Below are positions 10,769 to 20,820 of a stretch of 64,000 nt of DNA, piece by piece. The position numbers and the translations under genes were made by a program. Each line of letters opens with the position of its first letter. Positions within the stretch are counted from its first letter, which is position 1. Under the pieces are notes generated by a model. It made no database searches. It saw nothing but the letters and a program-made list of their open reading frames with translations, and was not told the origin of the DNA. The DNA is from Semisulcospira habei (taxonomy: Eukaryota > Mollusca > Gastropoda > Semisulcospiridae), in NCBI GenBank assembly GCA_036245525.1, contig BTPG01000007.1:164545160-164609159 (forward strand), given 5' to 3'.

Positions 10769-11108
10769 TCCGGGCAAAGGTTGGTTGGTTGGTTAGTTCG
10801 GGTTTAACGTCCACAGCACCGAGGTGATCATGGACGGCCCTGACGGGCGGGTTATGGAAGACAGAAAAATCTATTGCCTATGGAGTACGACCTGAACACT
10901 GATCAACTCAGGCGCACTCCAACTGTGCCACTTTGATTTACCAGGACCTTTCAACGGACATGCTATTGAACAAATCCGTTTTCCCCCCTGGATTGTGAGT
11001 CCAGCTACCGGGGCCGGGACGGGATTCGAACCCACGACCCGGCGATTCCCTTCGCTCTCCTGCTCCGATTTAACCGCCTGAGCTATTTCGGACTCTTCCG
11101 GGCAAAGG
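10769..11108 (-). mobile_element. tRNA-derived SINE with 12-bp target-site duplication
   Basis: On the minus strand it starts with box A (TAGCTCAGGCGGTTAAA), box B (GGGTTCGAATCCC) and ends with the CTGTGGACGTTAAACCCGAA block and a (AACC)n tail. The 12-base string tccgggcaaagg occurs at 10769-10780 and 11097-11108, a clean target-site duplication. Same family as 2240-2570 and 23707-24038. Confidence 0.93.
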
Positions 11109-11142
11109 GTCCATAGGCTGCGCGTTTATACTCTTTGCTCCA

Positions 11143-11232
11143 GGGGCCAGTTGCATGAGCTAGCTTAGTCCTGCACCAGCCACTAAGCAAGGTGGCTTTT
11201 GCAGGACTAAGCTCGCTCATGCAACTGACCCC
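11143..11232. mobile_element. Family F palindrome
   Basis: Arms ggggccagttgcatgagc and gctcatgcaactgacccc enclose an inner pair cttagtcctgcaccagcc / gcaggactaag. A relative lies at 18139-18252. Confidence 0.8.
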
Positions 11233-11290
11233 AGGTGAGCAACAAACCCGAGGCAGACGTGGGCTCCTTGTTTAGTACGAGCGTGGGATT

Positions 11291-11412
11291 CACCCGGCTT
11301 TGGCTGCCGGCGGTGCTTTTTTTGTCGAAGTGATTCCTGCAGGATGTCAGAGTGTTGTTATTCCTGCAGGAATCACTTCGACAAAAAAAGCGCCGCCGGC
11401 AGCCAAAGGGTG
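11291..11412. mobile_element. Family G long palindrome
   Basis: Arms of about 48 bases pair almost perfectly: cacccggctttggctgccgg with ccggcagccaaagggtg at the base, and gtcgaagtgattcctgcagg with its complement near the tip. The loop is about 17 bases. I see no second copy in the window. Confidence 0.85.
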
Positions 11413-11507
11413 TAAGTTAATTTGGTAACTGTACTGTGCCAACGATTTGTCTGAAATTTGAGTTCAATGACTTCTGTCCTCCGGTATTTGTCAGTTCAGA
11501 GGACCTG

Positions 11508-11562
11508 CCCGTTAGCTTAGATGGTAGAGAGTTGAACTCTCGTCCGAAATGCTCGAACCCAG
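11508..11562 (+). mobile_element. tRNA-like SINE head remnant
   Basis: A box A-like TTAGCTTAGATGGTAGAG and a box B-like TGCTCGAACCC are correctly spaced, but the arms do not pair as a functional tRNA. Probably the 5' piece of another SINE family. Confidence 0.4.
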
Positions 11563-12220
11563 ATGATACGGTCAATATTTCTTCACGCCCATTTTGGTGC
11601 TTGGTCTTTTAAATCAAGTTCATTGTGGCAAAACGTTCAACGCTCTCACGTTTTTCGTCAGCTTTTAACTTCAAGGTCATACCAAAGCTGCGTCAGTTTG
11701 GTGCGTCTCACGGCACTGAATAAAGGCGAACATTTGTATTGGCTGTTTTTCTGCGACCTTCAACCTGTCTGTACTTTCACCTTGGAGTGTCCAAGAAGTC
11801 TGCATCAGACCTCGGGGCATACACTTTTCTTGTCTGTCATTTCCCTGCGAACTAACTCGCTTGTTATTTTATGAGTGATTGGGTTGCAAAAGCAAAACCC
11901 GCGCAGCTTTTGTTATGATTGTCTGTTGAGGTTTCTTCGCTTGAAAAGACGCGGCTGTATGATTGAAAAGTAATAGACTGGGGGGTGGGGATAGACGGAA
12001 GACGAAGACTTGAGGAGGGATAGGGGAGGAGAAGAGGGAAGACGGAGAGGTGGTGAGTGGAGGAGGGTAACAGAGGAGGGAGGGGGAGGCAAAAGCACCT
12101 GTCAATCAAGCGTTGACTGATGTCAGCAATAAGTTTTTTTTTTAATTTTAACGCGCTGGGTACAGACTATCACACTAAACTCGTACCCTGCCTGGTAGAG
12201 CCCGCTTGAAACTTAATGTG
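11563..12220. other. No gene confirmed
   Basis: A 103-codon open frame begins at 11563 but has no recognisable domain, and no splice sites support it. GA-rich, purine-biased sequence occupies 11990-12090. Confidence 0.35.
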
Positions 12221-12293
12221 CATGTGCTGATCTATGATTTTGGACCTTACGGCCTACGGCCGTAAGGTCCAAAATCATAGATCAGTACACATG
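12221..12293. mobile_element. Family C hairpin with mirrored substitutions
   Basis: The arms read CTGATCTATGATTTTGGACC and GGTCCAAAATCATAGATCAG, where the family has CTGGTCTGTG / CACAGACCAG. Two base changes are present as complementary changes in both arms. Confidence 0.9.
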
Positions 12294-12390
12294 TTTCGCA
12301 TCAACGCATGACTGACGGGTACCTTTCATAGAATTTCCTAATGAAGGCAAAAGATAGTGCAAAGCGAGACCGATTTTCTTTTATAGGGTC

Positions 12391-12544
12391 CTGTGACGAT
12401 GGTACTTAGATGAAGCGCAAATCCGCTGCGCCACTCCATCTAGTCTGCTCAATTCAAAATACGTATTCTGAATTGAGCTAGATGCGGTAGCGCGCACGCT
12501 GTGGTGTAGCGGATTTTGCATTTAGTCGAAGCACCATCGTCAGG
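12391..12544. mobile_element. Family H long palindrome
   Basis: The base pairs ctgtgacgatggtacttaga with a right arm ending gaagcaccatcgtcagg. The middle pairs gcgcaaatccgctgcgccac with gtggtgtagcggattttgca. The tip pairs caattcaaaatacg with cgtattctgaattg. Confidence 0.75.
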
Positions 12545-12699
12545 CTAGGGGTTGCAGGGACTACGGAGCATAGATACTTAACGACCCAAAGTGTATGGAC
12601 GGAGGATAATGCCGGGAATGGAAAGAAAAGCGGGCAGAAAATTGGGGGCAGGGCCCGGGACGGAGGGTGAGAGGTTAGAAGAATGGGGAAAGAAAACCG

Positions 12700-12732
12700 C
12701 GTATCCGGATGCGGCACGTCTGGAATGAGTTA
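12700..12732. mobile_element. Family D half element
   Basis: Only the right arm remains: gtatccggatgcggcacgtc followed by tggaatgagttaa. Confidence 0.6.
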
Positions 12733-13622
12733 AAGCCGGGATTGCAAGGATAGCCGTAACAAGCTCGTTATTTCACTAGAATATGACACGTACCGCTGTC
12801 TTCTGTGCTCGTAATTGGTTCTTTTGTGGGGTCAGATTCTGTTCGAGATGCCGTGAAAATGGTTTCGGAAAAAGAAAACAGAAAAACGGTGTCACTTTAC
12901 GAAGTCTTTCACTTTCAGTCTAGCGCAGACTGTTGGGCACAGGGGGTTGACCTGGATGTGGTTTGTGGTGGAGATGGGTTGTAAGGACTAAAAGGGTATT
13001 GATCGCCATTGATGTAATAGCTCAAATGCATTTCAGTGTAAGTTTCAAGCTTTTTCCTAATTTTGCAAAAGCCAATCTGCCCATATCAATTGTGAAAAGC
13101 GGCATTTTCAATGCATTACAAAGAAAATCTCACAACCACGATATTTCGAATGTAAGGTTCCACCCTCATCACTCTTTAGTAGCGCAAGGAGAACCAAAGA
13201 GATATTCAGACACATTTCTCTCGCCATAAAACAGGTTAGGTACTAGGAGGGGGGGTGGGTGTGTGTGTATGGGGGGGGGAGTGTGGGGGAAGGGGGAGAA
13301 TCTCTGAGCTGGTGTTCTGAACTGTGTTGCTGGAAGTATGTTTTTCAAAACAAAAAAGCGCAATGTTTAGCATGTTTGTGCTCACTTGATACCTGCTTTC
13401 CTCAAACACTTCAGTGGCATTTTCTTTCGGCTGATCGATAACATGTCATTTTAACCAGCATGAGTTTCCACTTATTAGAATTTATCACGCACGCATGCGA
13501 ATTAGGTCATCATAAAGTATACTTGAAAACTGAGCCGTGAACTACTAACTCTGTACATGTGTGGGGCAGATACGCGTCTACACACAGGTGGAGGACGACG
13601 AAACAGTAATTTGACACTGAAT
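12733..13622. other. No gene seen
   Basis: Open frames of 60-88 codons exist but show no domain. A G-rich stretch lies at 13247-13300. Confidence 0.4.
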
Positions 13623-13836
13623 TTAACTCATTCTACTCCAGACACACCACAGCAAGATAAGGATCGGCCATGATAGTTCAAGGGTGATGCCAGAATAGCT
13701 TGGCGCCTATGGGCGCCAAGCTATTCTGGCATCACCCTTGAACTATCATGGTCGATCTATGTCCTGCACTAGAGTGCAGTCTTCGGAGGACATCGGCAAA
13801 ATTTGGGGATTTCGGTGTTGGGGTAGAATGAGTTAA
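13623..13836. mobile_element. Family B hairpin MITE, complete (AATAGC subtype)
   Basis: Full-length copy bounded by TTAA on both sides (TTAACTCATTCTACTCC to GGGGTAGAATGAGTTAA). The inner arms around GGCGCCTATGGGCGCC are perfect from CCATGATAGTTCAAGGGTGA onward. Outside the inner arms the two flanks differ, so the element has an orientation. Confidence 0.95.
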
Positions 13837-14028
13837 AAGGTTCCGTCAGACGGCCTCACATGCATTAGTTCAAATCACTGTTGTGTGCAGATACGTCTTT
13901 TATGTTTTTATGTCTTGCCGTTTGTTTGCGTGTCTACGTCTTCATAGGAAGTGCCGGCCAACCTTTTGCACCTAACATATTTCGGTGCATACGTGTCGAG
14001 GGCCTCTTAAACTCGCCATTTTATGAGA

Positions 14029-14627
14029 CTGACAGGCATGTCACGTCGATTTAAAGGCCCTTTAAAAAAAAAAAACTTCAGATGTTAAAGGGCCTGTCGA
14101 CATGTCATACCTTCCATTACCCAATATTATCTCTCTTCCTTAGTGCAGCGACATTGTTGTGCTGGTCTGTGATTTTGGACCTTACGGATCTAGGACGTAA
14201 GGTACAAAATCACAGACCAGTACAAGCTATTTTTAGGACACATATACATGTAATGGCTTTTATGACAGAGCATTCTTTCTGAGTATTATCTGCTGGATGA
14301 AATAGCGATAAAAGGAACCCCTGAATTTTATTACCGACAATGACGTATTTTTCTTGCCGGCAATGTTTATTAGTTCTTCTTGAGGCGATTAGGAAAAACA
14401 CAAAAGAACAACAAACCCGGACCCCTGACATCTGACCCACCCACCGGTCCTTCCTCTTTAACGCAAATTTTTTTTTAAAAAAAATACAACATCGGGCACC
14501 TGTATCATACGCGTATTTCCTTCTTTAGTAGTCTTACACTGGGCAAAGTATAGTGTGAATGTTGTAAAATGAAAGACTTTTCTGTTTTTCTTCTGCTTTG
14601 AACGCACAAGAGTTCTTCCGATTGACA
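14029..14627 (-). repeat. Dispersed repeat, inverted partner of 7444-8048
   Basis: Reverse complement of the 7444-8048 repeat with scattered substitutions and small indels. The two sit about 6 kb apart head to head. Confidence 0.85.
14158..14222. mobile_element. Family C hairpin nested in the inverted repeat
   Basis: Arms ctggtctgtgattttggacc and ggtacaaaatcacagaccag. It corresponds to the hairpin at 7851. Confidence 0.85.
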
Positions 14628-14683
14628 AAAGGGGGCAGTAGAAAACCTCGTTTGCGTATGCCTACTCACGCGGTTTGTGACTG

Positions 14684-14715
<32 letters not shown>

Positions 14716-14810
14716 TAGAAAAGACTTAGTTGAAGCAAGGCTGCACTGATAACCGGTTGTATCTGAAAATTTGTAGCGATCAAAGCCCGCGTTCGAGCAA
14801 GATCGCTTTA

Positions 14811-15030
14811 ACCCTTTCACTGACTGCCGCGGAAAAATGAACGCGATCCAACTGCAAGAGGCATGGATCCTCATGAGCCCCCGCGAATGCGGGGGCTCAT
14901 GAGGATCTATGCCTCTTGCTCATGAGTATCTGTGCCTCTTGCCAGGACCACTTTGTGCCATGTTCTTTGGACAGTTACGGATTTTTGTCGTTTAGTGAGC
15001 ACAGATGTCATAAACAAAATGTACGTAGGC
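14811..15030. mobile_element. Larger TTAA element with family A hairpin
   Basis: The left end is TTAACCCTTTCACTGACTGCC. The hairpin at 14854-14919 is near perfect (gcaagaggcatggatcctca to its complement). A partial extra arm (catgagtatctgtgcctctt) follows at 14921. The right end is eroded (aaaggggttt). Confidence 0.75.
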
Positions 15031-15233
15031 AAGGAAAGGGGTTTTAGGCCTTCAGGGTCCTTTTAAAAATGGACTCGCTTCTTATTACAGTCAGTTCATA
15101 AACGAGGAGTGTCTTATGTAAGAACATGTAAGAACATAAAGTACTGAGATCTTTTTGCACGTGAACAGTTTGCTCAATCAAACAAAAACCAAAAAACAAA
15201 CAACAACAAAAAACTGAGTGAGCCACAGCACAT

Positions 15234-15451
15234 TTAACTCAATCCTCCCCAGACACACCACAGCAAGATGAGGATCGACCATGATAGTTCAAGGGTGATG
15301 CCAGAATAGCTTGGCGCTTACGGGCGCCAAGCTATTCTGGCAACACCCGTGAACTATCATCAGTGGTCGATCTGTGTCCTGTACTGCAATGCAGTCTTCA
15401 GAGAATAGCGGCAAAATTTAGGGATTTCGGTGTTGGGGTAGAATGAGTTAA
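15234..15451. mobile_element. Family B hairpin MITE, complete (AATAGC subtype)
   Basis: TTAA-bounded. The inner arms run through gatgccagaatagcttggcg. A small insertion (CAG) lies in the right arm near 15360. Confidence 0.93.
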
Positions 15452-15501
15452 GACGTGCTTTACGCCGCGTATCCTGATGCGGCACGTCTCGAATGAGTTA
15501 A
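15448..15501. mobile_element. Family D half element abutting a B element
   Basis: Right arm only (tacgccgcgtatcctgatgc, cacgtctcgaatgagttaa). Its left TTAA is the right TTAA of the B element. Confidence 0.65.
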
Positions 15502-15639
15502 CCAAGATCGTCGTAAACATTTTATTCCCACGCTTGTTGTAGTGTACAGGTCATGACAGCCTTAACCTTATCCACTAGGGGAGGGGGGTGGGGGGAGGTC
15601 ACAAGGAGATATGCCTTAAACAAACACTTCTTTATTAGT

Positions 15640-15706
15640 GTGATGGTCTGTGATTTGAGACCTTACGGTACCCAGCCGCACCGTCCAAAATCACGGATCA
15701 TCACAC
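15640..15706. mobile_element. Family C hairpin, old copy
   Basis: Arms gatggtctgtgatttgagac and gtccaaaatcacggatcatc with several unpaired changes. Confidence 0.75.
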
Positions 15707-16039
15707 ATTTTCATGTCCGCGCGACAAGTCGACTACAAAGGTGGAGACTGCCTTGGAGTTTCACAGATTAAATCTACACTGGATGCAACTGTGCATCTTT
15801 ATAGTTGTAGTCTTTTTTGCACTGTGGACGCATAGTATGAGGGGGGGGGGGGGGGAAGGTCTGATGGTCTGGTCTGCATTAGGCGAAAACATTACATATT
15901 TGTCACCCGCACTGTCGTTACTTGGTTACAAACAGGTGCATGGCATTTCAGATGTCAAATGAAAATAGTATTGTCTCTGCCGCCAGCGTGAGGAAGTGGT
16001 CCAGTAAAGCGGGGTTGGGAGTAAGGTATTGTTGTTACA

Positions 16040-16238
16040 TTAACCCATTCTAGCCCAGACACACCACAGCCAGATAAGGATCGACCATGACAGTTCAAGG
16101 GTGATGCCAGAATAGCTTGGCGCCTATGGGCGCCAAGCTATTCTGGCATCACCCTTGAACTAGCATGGTTGATCTGTGTCCTGCACTGCAATGCAGTCTT
16201 CCGGGACAACGGCAACATTTTGGATGAGAATGAGTTAA
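16040..16238. mobile_element. Family B hairpin MITE, complete
   Basis: TTAACCCATTCTAGCCC to GAATGAGTTAA. The core is GGCGCCTATGGGCGCC with perfect inner arms. The right TTAA is shared with the next element. Confidence 0.93.
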
Positions 16239-16443
16239 CCCGCTCACTGTCAGTGGTCGCAGGTTTTCTCTCTGAAACCGTTGATAACTCAACCCCAACA
16301 AGTCCGGCCATAGAACATGGACACAAAGTGGGGGTAGCAAGAGGCACAGATCCTCATGAGCCCCCGCAGTTGCGGGGGCTCATGAAGATCAATGCCTCTT
16401 GCAGTTGGGTGTTGTTCACTTCTACCAAGAGTGATGGGGTTAA
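16235..16443. mobile_element. Larger TTAA element with family A hairpin
   Basis: TTAACCCGCTCACTGTCAGT to AGTGATGGGGTTAA, with the A hairpin at 16337-16402. It shows that A hairpins sit in a TTAA-bounded element of about 210-230 bp. Confidence 0.88.
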
Positions 16444-16560
16444 TTTAATGCTGTTTGTGTCACCCTCCGTCACGCTGGCATTTAACACTCTGATGAAAAC
16501 TCTAACGCAATCAGGGCGCAATGCGTGGGAGCAATGGCATACAAGTCTCAAATTCCTGAT

Positions 16561-16795
16561 TTAACCCTTTATCATTCGGAATACACCAGTGTGTGAAAAA
16601 GGTTTGACTAAAATAGTTCACGGGTAGTGCCAGAATACTGAGCTTGGTGCCTCTAGGCGCCAAGCTATTATGGCACCACTGAACTAAAGCCATTGGTCTA
16701 TATCCTTATCTGTAAGTACTATAATGTAGCTTGCATAATTCCGGCAGTGTACAACTGAATTTGAAGCTTTTAGCCTCAGTATGATATGGGTTAAA
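16561..16795. mobile_element. Family B-related TTAA element, diverged subtype
   Basis: TTAACCCTTTATCATTCGGA to CAGTATGATATGGGTTAA. The centre has the B core (GCTTGGTGCC/GGCGCC), but the outer parts are different and match 22779-23050, so this is a second subfamily. Confidence 0.8.
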
Positions 16796-17059
16796 AGGGG
16801 ACTGCCAAGCCGCAACGAAGAAACTGAGAACACAACTAATGACACGACACAGCCGGTCAACAAACTGCTGTAGCACTTTTACTCAATCTTCTCCGGCAAA
16901 CGCGTGCTTGTACGTCAGAATAGAAACGACGACGGACAGAACTAGCCAGTTAGATTTCGCGTGACTAGGCAATTATGCAAGGCGACTTCTGATTGGTCAT
17001 TTAGAGGTGATTATTTTCACTTGACAACTGACTGGCCGCGCCACGTGAATCACCATTTG

Positions 17060-17092
17060 CCGCAAGGTCCAAAAATCACAGACCAGCACACA
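17060..17092. mobile_element. Family C single arm
   Basis: Only the right arm (gcaaggtccaaaaatcacag, accagcacac) is present. Confidence 0.6.
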
Positions 17093-17250
17093 AGTTCAGT
17101 CTTTTGTAACTCATATATACAGTCCTATTGTGGGCTTCAAAAAAGAAAATAAAACTAAATTCAAACAAAGTTGAAAAGGCTGTTTTCAACAGATACTGCT
17201 GACTATGGAGTTATCCCTAACTTAGAAGTATGCCAAAAACTGCACGGACT

Positions 17251-17459
17251 TTAACCCATTCAGCCCTGACGCACTACAGCAGGAGATGGGTCGACCATGA
17301 TAATTCAAGGGTAGTGCCAGATTAGCTTGGCGCCTGTCGGCGTCAAGCTAATCTGATGACATTACCCTTGAATTATCATGGTCGATCCATCTCCTGCAAC
17401 AGGTGCATAGTCGTTAGATGACGCCTCCAAAATTTTGGGAAAAACGTGCGTCGGGTCAG
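17251..17459. mobile_element. Family B hairpin MITE (ATTAGC subtype)
   Basis: TTAACCCATTCAGCCCTGAC left end. The arms around GGCGCCTGTCGGCGTC are nearly perfect, with a TGATGAC insertion in the right arm. The right TTAA is lost. Confidence 0.88.
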
Positions 17460-18138
17460 TTCAGTTCCGTTTATTCAACCTTGAACCTGGGGACATCAAA
17501 GAAATGGCAAAACGATATATATACATGCGCTCTACATTTTTTTAAAAAATCGGATTTATCCAGATCGCTCCATCTGAAAGATGTAGATAATCTCACACGT
17601 CCCGAAGCTGCAAAACAGTCCCTTTATTAAGCTGCGTGGGTGTCCTTACTGTCAAGTGGTGCTGCTACTGACCTGATTCTTGTTTGAACTGATAAACTTG
17701 AATTTGGCTTGATTTTGTGCTGGAATCTTTTACATTGCCATGCAGCAGATTGTGTATGCTGGTCAAATAGCAGTAAGATTTTTTTTATATATGAAAGAAA
17801 TTTAAAAAAAAATAAATAATTTAAAAAAACACCAAGGACAATGTCTCCACTACAGTTCGTGTCAGACGGGAAACTAATACACAAGGATCAACACAAAGGC
17901 TGCAGGAAACGCGTACATCACTTACTGTTACGGTTATTTACCGTCTACTCTGTACCGCATCAAAAGATGAAGGTGTGTCACCTAATACCGCGTCCAAACT
18001 CGCAACACCTGTGTCTGATTACCGCAAGATTACAAGGGCCGGTATTTCTCTGGTGTCCCGCCAAAGGGTTCATACTTCGTTTGACAGCAATGTCAGGCAT
18101 CAGAATTCACATGCATGAAAAATGGCCGTGACAGAATA
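17460..18138. other. No gene seen
   Basis: AT-rich. Open frames of 70-96 codons lack any recognisable domain. Confidence 0.4.
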
Positions 18139-18252
18139 GGGGTCCGTCAGCTGCTTACTCCTGCGCCAGCCGCTAATCAAGGTGTTCCGCTATAGCGGAG
18201 CACCTTGCTTAGTGGCTGGCGCAGGACTAAGCTCACTTACGCAACTGACCCC
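18139..18252. mobile_element. Family F palindrome, second copy
   Basis: The base pairs ggggtccgtcagctgc with gcaactgacccc. The inner part pairs cctgcgccagccgctaatca with tagtggctggcgcagg, around gctatagc at the tip. Related to 11143-11232. Confidence 0.8.
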
Positions 18253-18440
18253 AGTTCTTTACCAGATTAATGCCATCTGCATGGTGTACAGGTCCTAATG
18301 AGTCACTGCATGTGTATAGGTTCCCTGGAATCTGTGTTCTTCGTGGCCTTTGGCGGAGGCCCGTGCATCTTGAGACTGAGCAATGCAGTTATCACGTCCA
18401 CGTCAGTCAAGGGCTAGGTCTTGCCATTCCACCCTGGATG

Positions 18441-18493
18441 AGGTATAAATTCTCATGAACCGGATGCAGGGGTTCATGAGAATTTATGCCTCG
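18441..18493. mobile_element. Family A hairpin, decayed
   Basis: aggtataaattctcatgaac pairs with gttcatgagaatttatgcct. AAATTCTC in the left arm is mirrored by GAGAATTT in the right. Confidence 0.7.
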
Positions 18494-18549
18494 CGTTGCA
18501 AGAGATGGGCTCCATTTAGGTCTATATAGACTGAAGGATTCACTACTGT

Positions 18550-18761
18550 TTAACCCATTCAGCCCTGACGCACTACAGCAGGAGATGGATCGAACAGATA
18601 ATTTAAGGGTAGTGCAGATTAGCTTGGCGCCTGTCGGCGCCAAGCTAATCTGGCACTACCCTTGAATTATCATGGTCGACCCATCTCCTGCAACATGTGC
18701 ATAGTCGTTAGATGACGCCTCCAAAATTTGGGAAATGCGTGCGTCCGGCTGAATGAGTTAA
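18550..18761. mobile_element. Family B hairpin MITE, complete (ATTAGC subtype)
   Basis: TTAACCCATTCAGCCCTGAC to CCGGCTGAATGAGTTAA with a GGCGCCTGTCGGCGCC centre. Small deletions in the left arm (gaacagataatttaagg). Confidence 0.93.
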
Positions 18762-19396
18762 GCCGAAGCCTGCCCTGCATACTCATTTGCAGCATGAAAA
18801 GACAATCTATTTTGCAGACACTATTTGTAGATTTCGATTATGCGTGCATCAAGGAAACGAAGGACTTTGGCTGACATGTAACAAATTGTTGGCAGTTTTG
18901 GCGGTATTCCTGTATGGAATCTGGCGGGGGTTGTGGAGGGGGCGGTGGGGGGGGGGGGGCAAGACCACAAAGAGAAGGGGGGGGGGGGGGCAGGGGAGAG
19001 GGATTTGTTGAACAAGTATAACTACTGGCGTGATGAGCACCATCGTGGTTTTAAAGGGAACTTCGGCACTATTCATAAAACACAGTATGTCGCCAAAACC
19101 CCACTAATGTTCGTCATCGTGATCTCAGTGCAGTCTAGGAAAAGAATGGTTATTTAAAAGGCCATGGCCGGCAGTGACCTTTGCTACCAGTTTCCCTCCC
19201 TTTCGTCCCTCCCTCCCCCCACCCACCCACCCCAAACCCCCCCAACTCCCCCCCCAACCCCACCCACCCCACCCCAACCCCTACCCCTCCAAAAATCCAC
19301 CGGTCAGACCACGCTCGAACAGAGAGATCAATGAATCAATGAAACTTATTTACTACGGTTAGCATGACATCGTCATCGACCAGCTTCAAACCTGCC

Positions 19397-19397
<1 letters not shown>
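18762..19397. other. No gene seen; G- and C-rich tracts
   Basis: G tracts at 18942-18996 and C-rich sequence at 19195-19295. Open frames across them are low complexity. The tail at 19325-19350 (atcaatgaatcaatgaaact) resembles the GA-array repeat at 3405. Confidence 0.45.
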
Positions 19398-19487
<90 letters not shown>

Positions 19488-19597
19488 TCTAAAATACGAT
19501 TTTCATGCTAAGTACTAAGCAAATACTGGTATTAAACACGGCGAACGGGCACGCCTCACTGATTCAGTTATAAGCCGACTGTACACATTCCGACAAA

Positions 19598-19633
<36 letters not shown>

Positions 19634-19743
19634 TAACTCTAAATACGATTTCCATGCTAAGTACTAAGCAAATACTGGTATTAAACACGGCGAACGGGCA
19701 CGCCTCACTGATTCAGTTATAAGCCGACTGTACACATTCCGAC

Positions 19744-19827
<84 letters not shown>
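19398..19827. repeat. GA arrays with a duplicated 115-bp unit
   Basis: GA arrays at 19398-19484, 19597-19634 and 19747-19827. The two spacers between them (about 19485-19600 and 19632-19750) are near identical, from aactctaaaatacgattttc to ccgactgtacacattccgac. Confidence 0.93.
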
Positions 19828-19829
<2 letters not shown>

Positions 19830-19997
19830 TTAGAACTTTGAAAGTGTTGCTGTAAGGCCTCGGACCTGTACACAAAATAACAGAAACATATCATTGGCAT
19901 GATTACTACACACACACCATGTAGACTCTGACAAAATCGCGGGACAAATACGTGTGCCCCGAGGGGTCCCAAAACACAAACCAAATCTATAGCGAAC

Positions 19998-20008
19998 ATG
20001 GAGAGAGA

Positions 20009-20064
<56 letters not shown>

Positions 20065-20163
20065 CAGACAGACAGACAGAGAGACACAGAGACACAGAGA
20101 GACCGCCAGAGAGACAGAGAGAGAGAGACAGAGAGAGAGAGAGACAGAGACAGACAGACAGAC

Positions 20164-20194
<31 letters not shown>

Positions 20195-20217
20195 GAGAGA
20201 GAGAGAGACAGAGAGAG
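19998..20217. repeat. GA/GACA compound microsatellite
   Basis: GA and CAGA repeats with minor interruptions. Confidence 0.95.
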
Positions 20218-20406
20218 TACTGTTGATCAGTTTTATTAAAGAAATACTATCAAACTTCGTCTAGTACATGTGGCATCAGTACAGTAGTCAGGTGGATTCT
20301 GCAAACAGCTGTACTTTCTCATAATTATGGAACACAGCACAAAAACAAAAAAAAAAATAGTATATTCCCATGCGTAACCTGTCGGCGCAACAACTGAAGA
20401 TCCTCG

Positions 20407-20472
20407 GGCCGGCGTCAGTCTTAGCTGGCCCGCGCACGGTTGTGCGCGGGCCAGCTAAGGCTGATGTCGGCC
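20407..20472. mobile_element. Family E GC-rich palindrome
   Basis: ggccggcgtcagtcttagct pairs with agctaaggctgatgtcggcc around ggcccgcgcac/gtgcgcgggcc. Confidence 0.8.
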
Positions 20473-20772
20473 GAAGGAACTTTCCCCACCTGGGCTGACA
20501 CACGTCTCGTTCACAGTCAATATTTCTTTCAGCGTTCAAAGTAGCAAGCATGAACCAACACTACAGTGCACAACTGACAATAGCAGCTTTCTGTTCCGGT
20601 CGGCACCTTTTGTGCGGCTCAAGGCTTGAGGCGGGCTGGCAGGTTTTCAAGTGTACAGAGCGCGGCGGACTGAATGTTGTGAATGACCCACTGAATTTCA
20701 TGAATGACACTCTGAACAGGGCCATCTTTGTGTGTTTGTCAGCTGCGTGCGTGCGTGTGCGTCTGTGTGTAC

Positions 20773-20820
<48 letters not shown>

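Noticed and set aside
10998..11095. A possible tRNA gene (box A and box B present)
   Set aside because: The arms do not fold into a cloverleaf, the sequence continues into a SINE body, and target-site duplications flank it.
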